A stretch of 5,562 nucleotides of DNA from Hyphomicrobiales bacterium (GTDB lineage Bacteria > Pseudomonadota > Alphaproteobacteria > Rhizobiales > Beijerinckiaceae): assembly GCA_028290085.1 (NCBI GenBank), contig JAQGKN010000351.1, positions 1 to 5,562 on the forward strand. Reading direction: 5' to 3'. Both the position numbers and the translations under genes were made by a program. How positions within the stretch are numbered: the stretch's first letter is position 1; each line of letters starts with the position of its first letter. This document shows, piece by piece, positions 1 through 5,562 of the stretch. Below the pieces are notes generated by a model. The model saw only the letters and a list, made by a program, of their open reading frames with translations, had not been told where the DNA came from and ran no database searches.

Positions 1-1244
1 CCCGTCGCATTGAACGATGTCTCAGTGGCGAACTGGTCGTCGAAATATCCTAGCATCAGGCTGGCGCCGCGACCGCCGATCTGCCCGACTTCGCCGGGCG
101 CGACCTCGCGATCCTCGTCCTCGCGCGACCAAATCTTTACCTCATATCCCGCGCAGGCCCGTCCCGACGATTCGATGATGAGCTGCGCCGGATCGTCGGG
201 CAGAGTATAATGATGCGATCCCGCCTCCGTCATGCCGTAGCCGCTCTGCGGCACGACACCGCGATCCATCAGGTCGGCTGCGACAGTCGGTGGCACCGCA
301 GCTCCGGAAATGCGGAAACCTTTCACCGAACCCAAAGCTTTCAAACCGCGTTCGCGCAATTCGGCGAGCAGGTCGATGGCATGCGTCGGCACGCCGATGG
401 CGAAGGTCGCACCTGTTTCGACAATGCGGTCGACAAGTGATTTTCCCCGCGGAAGGTCGTGCACGACAAACTCGGCACCGCGCGCGAATGTCATGACCAG
501 AGCGCCAAGCCCGAGATTATGGCTCAGCGGACTCATGGAATAAATCACGGATGAGTCAGTGATCGACCAGTCGTGCGAAATTGCCCGCGCATTGGCGAGC
601 AGCGTATTGTCGCTGTGCATCACGCCTTTCGGCTGGCCTGTCGTGCCCGATGTGAAGGCGAGGTAAACAATGGTGTTCGCGTCCGACGCGAGACCCGCGT
701 TACCCTCAGGCTTCGCAGCGATATCGGCGAACAGAGGCCGCTCACGATCAGCTTCCGAAAGTGGCTCAAGCCGGATCACCAGATCGAGACCAGACACGTT
801 CTTTGCACGCTCGAAGATATCGTGGCGGTTGGTGTCAGCGCCATAGCCCGTTTCCGCGATCAAGGCCGATGCCCGCATGCGCGTCAGCAATTCCTCGATG
901 TCACCAACAGTATGGTCGCGATGGAGCGAGGGGCAACACACATAGCCGTTGCGCGAACAGGCGAGCAAAGTCACTGCGATTTCGAAGCGGCTCGGCAGCC
1001 ACACAGCGACCCGCTGTCCGCTCTTGATCCCGCTCGCATGAAGATGCGCGGCAAGACGGTCTGCCGCCTCAACCAGCGCGCGATAGGTGAGACGACGATG
1101 GCGATCGCGCAAGGCAAAGCTATCTGGCGTACGTACGGCCCAACTGCGCGCCATAGAGTAGATCGTATCGTCACGCCAGTAACCGGCCTCGTAGAAGGCA
1201 CGCATCTGCGTCGCGCTCAGGGTCGTCAGCATAGTATTGAACAT
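1..1244 (-). CDS. AMP-dependent acyl/aryl-CoA synthetase (ANL superfamily), N-terminal 414 residues, cut by the left edge
   Basis: This enzyme should activate a carboxylic acid with ATP to an acyl-adenylate and pass it to coenzyme A. The frame is open for 414 codons from the ATG at 1244 to the window edge. The phosphate-binding motif TSGTTGQPKG lies at residues 198-207, and the adenylate-binding GYGMTE motif at 335-340. GEVGQIGGRG at 384-393 and LMLGYFDD at 396-403 follow, as expected in the N-terminal domain. The sequence stops just before the expected TGD motif, hinge and C-terminal domain with the catalytic lysine, so roughly the last quarter is outside. The start is supported by a weak GAGCAGG about 5-7 nt upstream; an in-frame ATG at 1232 is possible. 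It is the last gene of the visible cluster, 66 nt after the coxG-like gene. The substrate cannot be read from this sequence: aromatic, alicyclic or short dicarboxylic acids are all possible. Family is certain, substrate unknown. Confidence 0.93.
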   Translation of the reverse strand, partial: MFNTMLTTLSATQMRAFYEAGYWRDDTIYSMARSWAVRTPDSFALRDRHRRLTYRALVEAADRLAAHLHASGIKSGQRVAVWLPSRFEIAVTLLACSRNGYVCCPSLHRDHTVGDIEELLTRMRASALIAETGYGADTNRHDIFERAKNVSGLDLVIRLEPLSEADRERPLFADIAAKPEGNAGLASDANTIVYLAFTSGTTGQPKGVMHSDNTLLANARAISHDWSITDSSVIYSMSPLSHNLGLGALVMTFARGAEFVVHDLPRGKSLVDRIVETGATFAIGVPTHAIDLLAELRERGLKALGSVKGFRISGAAVPPTVAADLMDRGVVPQSGYGMTEAGSHHYTLPDDPAQLIIESSGRACAGYEVKIWSREDEDREVAPGEVGQIGGRGASLMLGYFDDQFATETSFNAT

Positions 1245-1288
1245 GAACCTGCTCGACTTTCAATTACGGAGCACACAGCCCATTCACT

Positions 1289-1305
1289 CCGCGCCAGATG
1301 CGCGG
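1289..1305 (-). other. GC-rich hairpin in the coxG-ligase gap
   Basis: A perfect 6-bp inverted repeat (CCGCGC / GCGCGG) surrounds a 5-nt loop, starting 5 nt after the coxG-like stop codon. Read on the minus strand, the downstream arm is followed by AGTGAATGGG, with no run of U, so it is not a standard intrinsic terminator. It could be a weak pause, an mRNA 3'-end stabiliser between cistrons, or chance in GC-rich DNA. Confidence 0.25.
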
Positions 1306-1310
1306 CTCGT

Positions 1311-1931
1311 TCAGTTTCGCTTGAAGGCGCGAACTACAGAATTCCACAACACACGCAGGATCAGCGAGAACCCACCGATCGGTTTCGGCGCATAAGACGG
1401 CGGCGCAGAGGGCGCCGGCGACGCGGCGACAATCGACGGCGCATCTTCAACGCCGGCAGCGACTGGCACTGCTTTCCGCTGCGCGTTCAACATGTCCTGC
1501 AACGCGCGTGCGAACTGGCCAATCAATTGTTGTGCCACGTCCTGCAACATGCCGGCACCGCGCCCATATTGTGCAACGGCACCCGTCAGCGTGAGATCAG
1601 TATCGACAACAACTTTCGTGCCTGTAGCGATTGGCTGAAGCGAAAAGGTCACCATGGCGCTGGCATTTCCGCGCCCTTTCTGGTCGGCACCCAGCGCCTT
1701 CAGCCGCGCCTTGTGCGCGACGTTGTCGATCTCTTCGAACTTCGCCGTTCCGGTGAACGAGAGAGCTACCGGTCCGAGCCGCACGGAGACCTTGCCGCGA
1801 TAGGCGTTGTCGGGCAGCGCTTCGAGAAGCTCGGCACCGGGCAAGCAGGGTGCAATGCGCGGCACGTCCATGAGAACAGGCCATGCTTCATCCGGCGGCA
1901 GAGGAATTTCAAACGTATTGGAAATCAGCAC
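1311..1931 (-). CDS. coxG: CoxG-like SRPBCC-fold protein (carbon monoxide dehydrogenase subunit G family)
   Basis: CoxG family proteins carry a START/SRPBCC-type fold and accompany molybdenum hydroxylases. In carboxidotrophs CoxG has been linked to holding CO dehydrogenase at the inner face of the cytoplasmic membrane. The 206-residue product begins MLISNTFEIPLPPDEAWPVL and has the family landmarks MDVPRIAPCLPGAELLE (21-37), a GKVSVRLGPVALSFTG strand pair (46-61) and a predicted C-terminal helix of the fold around 120-150 (QYGRGAGMLQDVAQQLIGQF). Residues 154-186 are an Ala/Pro-rich, probably flexible linker. The last 20 residues (GFSLILRVLWNSVVRAFKRN) are hydrophobic with spaced arginines, like an amphipathic membrane-binding helix. 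The start is GTG, chosen because GGAG sits 8 nt upstream and no in-frame ATG fits. It begins 15 nt after the amidase stop. Family is secure; the exact partner is inferred to be the large subunit upstream in the same cluster. Confidence 0.9.
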   Translation of the reverse strand: MLISNTFEIPLPPDEAWPVLMDVPRIAPCLPGAELLEALPDNAYRGKVSVRLGPVALSFTGTAKFEEIDNVAHKARLKALGADQKGRGNASAMVTFSLQPIATGTKVVVDTDLTLTGAVAQYGRGAGMLQDVAQQLIGQFARALQDMLNAQRKAVPVAAGVEDAPSIVAASPAPSAPPSYAPKPIGGFSLILRVLWNSVVRAFKRN

Positions 1932-1939
1932 GCGTTCAT

Positions 1940-1943
1940 CTCC
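1940..1943 (-). promoter_or_regulatory. Ribosome binding site that decides the GTG start of the coxG-like gene
   Basis: GGAG lies between the amidase stop codon and the coxG-like gene, 8 nt before the GTG at 1931. An ATG at 1939 directly abuts this site and is out of frame: it would give only four codons before a TGA. Spacing and frame therefore both favour the GTG. Confidence 0.6.
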
Positions 1944-1946
1944 ATC

Positions 1947-3251
1947 TCACTCCATCAGCCCGTGCACGCCTGCGCGTGCGATAAGCCAATGAGCGGCGTC
2001 GAGTAATTTGTGATCGCCATAGCGCGGCGCGATCATCTGCACGCCAACCGGCATGCGATTGGGTCCCCTGCCGGCTGGCAAGGAAATCGTGGGAACATGC
2101 AGCAACGTCCAAAGTCCCTGGAAACTCGGGTCGCCCGCATAAGCGATACCTTCCGGCGCTTCGCCATTCGCTGAAGGCGTGAGCAACACATCGAACGCAC
2201 CGAACAAAGTATCCAGCTCCAGCCGGCACCACTCGGCGACCCGCAACGCGGCACGATATTGCTGGTCGGTCGTGGCGAGGCCAAGCTCGATGGACCGCGT
2301 CAAGGCAGGACTGATAGCACTGCGATGATGCGTCCATTCATAGGCGAGAGATCGCGCGCGCTCGACATTGTTGAGGATTTCGCGCGTCGCCGTCAGTTCC
2401 GAAAATGGCGGTGGCAGAACGAAATCTTCGACATGTGCTCCTGCCTCTCGTGCGGCGGATGCGGCACGTTCCAGCGCAGCGCGCGCGCCCGGTTCGGCCT
2501 TGTGCCACAAATAGGTCTGGCACACGCCGATGCGCAGTTGTGCTTGCGGCATCGCGGGCGCCACCGCCTCGGAATTGGTGAGAACTGCGCGCATCAGCGC
2601 GAGATCTTCGAGATCCCGCGCGATCAAGCCAATCGTGTCGAGGCTCTCCGCAGCAAACTTTACACCCGCGCGATTGAAGGTCCCGAAGGTCGGCTTGTAC
2701 CCCATGACGCCGCAGAATGCTGCGGGGCGCAGTACAGAACCGCCTGTCTGGGTTCCAAAGGCCAGAGGCACCATGAAGTCTGCGACAGCAGCGCCCGAAC
2801 CACTCGACGATCCGCCCGGTGTGCGTGATGCATCGTGCGGGTTGGTCGTCGCGCCAGGTGCCATGCCGGCGAACTCACATGTCACCGTCTTGCCGAGAAT
2901 GACGGCACCGGCCGCGCGCGCCAGCGCCACGCAGGACGCGTCCCATGCGGGGCGTAGGCCCTTGTAGATGGGCGAGCCCATTTCTGTGGGCATATCGTAG
3001 GTGTCGAGCACATCCTTCACGCCGATCGGGACGCCATGCAAAGGCCCGCGGGACGGACCGGTATCGCATCCCCGAGCCTGCGCGAGCGCATAGTCCGGAT
3101 CGATCGACGACCACGCCTGCACGACTGTCTCGCGCTCGGCGATCCGCGCGAGACAGGCGCTTACCAGAGCCTCCGACGTGATCTTTCCCGACGCGATGAG
3201 CCGCGCGGCTTCCGCGAGACCAAGCTGGTGAAGGGGTGTGTCGAGTGTCAT
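1947..3251 (-). CDS. Amidase-signature family hydrolase
   Basis: This is a Ser-cisSer-Lys amidase that should hydrolyse a carboxamide or ureido bond in the cytoplasm. The predicted triad is Lys79 (in GVPIGVKD), Ser148 (in TPGGSSSGSG) and Ser172 (in GTQTGGSVLRPAAFCG); the 24-residue spacing of the two serines matches fatty acid amide hydrolase. At 434 residues it is a single amidase domain, without the C-terminal domain of allophanate hydrolase. No gatB or gatC lies nearby, so a tRNA amidotransferase subunit is unlikely. The signature has Gln168 where many members have Asp, a variant I recall from other bacterial amidases of unassigned substrate. I chose ATG 3251 because GGGA lies 8 nt upstream and the protein then starts MTLDTPLHQLGLAEAARLI, a normal N-terminus. 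An ATG at 3257 is too close to the ribosome site, and a start at 3335 would overlap pyrC. It follows pyrC after 13 nt. The substrate is unknown; a ureido acid or amide formed upstream in the cluster is a guess. Confidence 0.92.
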   Translation of the reverse strand: MTLDTPLHQLGLAEAARLIASGKITSEALVSACLARIAERETVVQAWSSIDPDYALAQARGCDTGPSRGPLHGVPIGVKDVLDTYDMPTEMGSPIYKGLRPAWDASCVALARAAGAVILGKTVTCEFAGMAPGATTNPHDASRTPGGSSSGSGAAVADFMVPLAFGTQTGGSVLRPAAFCGVMGYKPTFGTFNRAGVKFAAESLDTIGLIARDLEDLALMRAVLTNSEAVAPAMPQAQLRIGVCQTYLWHKAEPGARAALERAASAAREAGAHVEDFVLPPPFSELTATREILNNVERARSLAYEWTHHRSAISPALTRSIELGLATTDQQYRAALRVAEWCRLELDTLFGAFDVLLTPSANGEAPEGIAYAGDPSFQGLWTLLHVPTISLPAGRGPNRMPVGVQMIAPRYGDHKLLDAAHWLIARAGVHGLME

Positions 3252-3264
3252 CGGCATCGTCCCG

Positions 3265-4308
3265 TCAGGACACGACGCGCCAGGGAATGACTTCCCCGCC
3301 GCGATAAATAAGCGCGCGTTCTTCGGGACCTTCAACCTTCATCTCTTCAGGCGCGACCCAGTTCTGACGCTCGAGCGTGATCGTCTCTTCGTTAGGCGGC
3401 AGGCCGTAATGACGGGGCCCGTTGAGCGACGCAAAGGCTTCGAGCTTGTCGAGCGCCCCTTCCTCGTCGAACACCTGCGCATAGGTCTCGATGGCGACGG
3501 GCGCGTTGAATAATCCGGCGGCGCCAACGACAGCAAGTTTCTTTGCCACAGAATGCGGCGCCGAATCCGTACCGAGGAAGAAGCACGCGTCGCCCGAGGT
3601 TGCAGCATCGCGCAGCGCGAGGCGGTCAGGCTCGGTCTTGATGACGGGCATGCAATACATGTAGGGCTTGTTGCCCCAGCCGAGCCAGTCTGTGCGATTG
3701 AGCTGTAGGTGGTAAGGCGTGATCGACGCGCCCACCTGCGGCGCAGCGGAGCGAATATATTCGACACCGATCTTCGACGACAGATGCTCCAGGATGATCT
3801 TCAATCCCGGAAAGTTCTTCGTCATCGGAATGAGACGACGCTCGATGAACACGGCCTCGCGGTCGAAGACGTCGATAGCCGGATCGACCTCCTCACCATG
3901 GATAAGGAAGCGCATGCCGAGCTTTTCCATGCGGGCGAGCACGCGCTCGATCTTGGCGAAATCCGTCACGCCCGCCGCCGAATTCGTCGTCGCATTGGCG
4001 GGGTACAGTTTGACGCCGGTGAACACGCCTTCCTTGAAGCCGCGCTCGACATCGTCAGGATCGGTGTCGTCCGTCAAATAGCAGGTGATCAGCGGCTGGA
4101 AGGTCGAGCCTTCAGGAAGTGCAGCCATCGCACGTTCGCGATAGGCAATGCCTTCGGCCATCGTGCGCACGGGCGGCAGCAGGTTGGGCATGAAGATCGC
4201 GCGTCCGAAATTGCGTGCCGTATAGGGCAGGCACGCACGCATCATGTCGTTGTCGCGCACGTGCAAGTGCCAGTCATCGGGCTTGCGGATAGTGATGCGG
4301 TCGATCAT
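3265..4308 (-). CDS. pyrC: Dihydroorotase, class II (PyrC)
   Basis: Dihydroorotase interconverts N-carbamoyl-L-aspartate and L-dihydroorotate, the third step of de novo pyrimidine synthesis, using a binuclear zinc centre. The 347-residue product matches the length of E. coli PyrC and aligns over its whole length with an almost constant two-residue offset. Metal ligands are His14 and His16 (DDWHLHVRD), Lys100 as the carboxylated lysine (VKLYPANATTNS), His137 (IHGE), His175 (LEHLSS) and Asp248 (GTDSAPH). Substrate contacts are also kept: Arg18, Asn42, His252, Ala264 and the loop threonines 107-108. The E. coli CGCAGC cysteine cluster is absent (VGAAGL instead), which is not catalytic. The start is ATG 4308; an upstream ORF extension runs into the preceding gene and adds 45 unrelated residues. 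No strong Shine-Dalgarno is visible (only GGATCG close to the ATG). The gene lies 37 nt after the hydroxylase stop, so translation may depend partly on the upstream gene. Function is well supported; its presence in this cluster is unusual. Confidence 0.96.
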   Translation of the reverse strand: MIDRITIRKPDDWHLHVRDNDMMRACLPYTARNFGRAIFMPNLLPPVRTMAEGIAYRERAMAALPEGSTFQPLITCYLTDDTDPDDVERGFKEGVFTGVKLYPANATTNSAAGVTDFAKIERVLARMEKLGMRFLIHGEEVDPAIDVFDREAVFIERRLIPMTKNFPGLKIILEHLSSKIGVEYIRSAAPQVGASITPYHLQLNRTDWLGWGNKPYMYCMPVIKTEPDRLALRDAATSGDACFFLGTDSAPHSVAKKLAVVGAAGLFNAPVAIETYAQVFDEEGALDKLEAFASLNGPRHYGLPPNEETITLERQNWVAPEEMKVEGPEERALIYRGGEVIPWRVVS

Positions 4309-4345
4309 GGGCGATCCGATCGGGTAGTGGGTTGAAAGAACAAAC

Positions 4346-5562
4346 TCATTCCGGCACCTGCGTTCCCGCATGGATGAGGGCGATGAGTTCTGGCGGTGTA
4401 AGAGGCACTTTGGTGATCGAAACGCCGAAGGACGCCAGCGCATCCTCGACGGCTGATGCCACTGCGGCCGTCATCGGAATGACGCCGGATTCCCCGACGC
4501 CCTTGATGCCGAGCTCGTTCAGAGGCGAGGGCGACTGAAGGTGGATGATCTCGATTGGCGGCGGCATTTCAGTCGAGCTCATGAGCAGATATTCGGCCAG
4601 CGTGGTCGATACAGGCTGCGCATTTTCGTCGAAGCCCATCCATTCGAGCAGCGCATTGCCCAGGCCATGCGCGATGCCGCCGATGATCTGCCCCTCGACG
4701 ATTTTGGGATGCAGCACACGCCCGCAATCATGGGCGAAAACTACGCGCGACACACCGACATGGCCGGTCTCGACATCGACCTCGACTTCCACGACGCACG
4801 TGCCGTTGGCATAAGTCATATCGTTGATGATGACATGCTCGGTCGCTTGCAGGCCCGGCTCGACGTTGCCGGGGATGTAATAGCCCGGCAGGCCCGCCAC
4901 GGCACGCGCGACTTCGGAAAGTTCGACCTGCGGGCCGCCCTCGCCTTTCAGCTTGATGAAGCGGCCCTCGATTTCGAGCGCCTGCTCGCCGACCTGCAGC
5001 ATGTGGCTCGCAACAAGCAGCGCCTTCTGGCGCACCTTCAGCGCAGCCGCATGTGCGGACGAACCCGCCATCACGGCCTGGCGGCTGTTGAAACCGCCCA
5101 TGCCGAGTTCAATGGCTCCCGTGTCACCTGCGACGACGGTGATGTTCGACATGTCGAAACCAAGCTGCTCGGCGACGACCTGAGCCAGCATCGTCTTCGT
5201 GCTCTGCCCCATGGCCGCAGCGCCGGAAGCCACATGAATACGACCGTTTTCGGCCACACGCACGCTGACAGGCTCGAACGGGCCGCGTCCCGTGCCTTCG
5301 ACGTAGTTGGCGAGGCCGAGTCCGATATAGCGACCCTTTTCGCGTGCCGCCCTCTGCCGCGCGCGGAAGTCATTCCAGCCCGAACGCTCGAGCGCCGCTG
5401 CCTGACAGGCCGGATAATCGCCACTGTCGAGCACGACCTGCATGCCTCCCCGCGTTTTCAGGGGCGTCTTGTAGGGAATCTGCGCGCCGCTGACGAGATT
5501 GCGGCTGCGCACTTCGGCGCGATCGATTTTCAACTCGCGCGCGACACGATCGAGCAGTCGCT
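4346..5562 (-). CDS. Molybdopterin-binding hydroxylase large subunit (xanthine dehydrogenase / CoxL family), C-terminal 404 residues, cut by the right edge
   Basis: Large subunits of this family bind the molybdopterin-cytosine dinucleotide cofactor and hydroxylate or oxidise their substrate, working with an FAD subunit and a 2Fe-2S subunit. The visible half starts RLLDRVARELKIDRAEVRSR and continues into the usual SGDYP segment (47-50). Cofactor-binding landmarks follow: AAMGQSTKTMLAQVVAEQLG (115-134), the GDTGAIELGMGGFNSRQ block (145-161) and HDCGRVLHPKIVEGQIIGG (277-295). LGIKGVGESG (350-359) contains the predicted catalytic glutamate, residue 357. Numbers count from the first full codon in the window. 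The family is normally about 770-810 residues, so about half is missing, including the loop that separates true CO dehydrogenase (copper-binding cysteine) from other oxidases. A TTG at 5533 is not a real start: the conserved helix continues upstream of it. pyrC follows after 37 nt. The substrate cannot be assigned. Confidence 0.95.
   Translation of the reverse strand, partial: RLLDRVARELKIDRAEVRSRNLVSGAQIPYKTPLKTRGGMQVVLDSGDYPACQAAALERSGWNDFRARQRAAREKGRYIGLGLANYVEGTGRGPFEPVSVRVAENGRIHVASGAAAMGQSTKTMLAQVVAEQLGFDMSNITVVAGDTGAIELGMGGFNSRQAVMAGSSAHAAALKVRQKALLVASHMLQVGEQALEIEGRFIKLKGEGGPQVELSEVARAVAGLPGYYIPGNVEPGLQATEHVIINDMTYANGTCVVEVEVDVETGHVGVSRVVFAHDCGRVLHPKIVEGQIIGGIAHGLGNALLEWMGFDENAQPVSTTLAEYLLMSSTEMPPPIEIIHLQSPSPLNELGIKGVGESGVIPMTAAVASAVEDALASFGVSITKVPLTPPELIALIHAGTQVPE

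Noticed and set aside
1925..1939. A four-codon ATG minigene overlapping the coxG-like start
   Set aside because: Its ATG abuts the GGAG with no spacer and is out of frame, so initiation there is unlikely. There is no evidence of a regulatory leader peptide.
573..2006. A 477-codon open frame on the plus strand
   Set aside because: It runs antisense across the ligase, the whole coxG-like gene and the end of the amidase. Its product is rich in Arg, His and Gln with no recognisable domain, while the opposite strand encodes clear protein families throughout. It is an artefact of GC-rich codon use.
3252..3335. A 28-residue N-terminal extension of the amidase
   Set aside because: It overlaps the 3' end of pyrC, whereas ATG 3251 has a spaced GGGA upstream and begins directly with the normal amidase N-terminal helix.
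4312..4322. An 11-nt near-palindrome (CGATC C GATCG) just upstream of pyrC
   Set aside because: It is too short and simple to call an operator; GATC-rich motifs of this kind recur by chance in this DNA.
3709..4335. A 208-codon plus-strand open frame over pyrC
   Set aside because: It lies antisense to well-conserved dihydroorotase sequence, is rich in Arg and His, and shows no family motif.
4309..4443. An N-terminal extension of 45 residues on pyrC
   Set aside because: It would overlap the conserved end of the hydroxylase subunit and adds an unrelated Arg-rich stretch. The product from ATG 4308 already matches the N-terminus and length of PyrC.

Overview
The window is GC-rich bacterial DNA with every recognisable gene on the minus strand, packed head to tail. 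The style (GC-rich third positions, a CoxG-type protein beside a molybdenum hydroxylase, an amidase and an AMP-forming ligase) suggests a proteobacterium, most plausibly an alphaproteobacterium of the Bradyrhizobium/Bosea/Afipia kind. That placement is inference from general character; there is no rRNA or other phylogenetic marker here.

In transcription order (right to left) the window holds five genes. First is the C-terminal half of a molybdopterin-binding hydroxylase large subunit of the xanthine dehydrogenase / CO dehydrogenase family, cut by the right edge. Next are a complete class II dihydroorotase (pyrC, 347 aa), a complete amidase-signature hydrolase (434 aa) and a complete CoxG-like SRPBCC protein (206 aa, GTG start). 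Last is the first 414 residues of an AMP-dependent acyl/aryl-CoA synthetase, cut by the left edge. The gaps between them are 37, 13, 15 and 66 nt, so a single transcript is likely. The only intergenic structure seen is a short GC hairpin without a U-tract in the 66-nt gap. There is no gene-free stretch over 300 bases, and no RNA gene, mobile element, CRISPR array or long repeat was found.

How the genes may work together: the large subunit and the CoxG-like protein belong to the same system, since CoxG proteins are linked to attaching or maturing Mo-hydroxylases. The amidase and the CoA ligase look catabolic: hydroxylate a substrate, hydrolyse an amide, activate the released acid with CoA. The dihydroorotase keeps every metal ligand and substrate-binding residue that could be checked against E. 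coli PyrC, so it is probably a real pyrimidine-biosynthesis enzyme sitting inside a catabolic operon. The alternative, that it opens a cyclic amide made by the hydroxylase, is attractive but unproven. Nothing here by itself proves a new system; the gene combination is the most interesting point.
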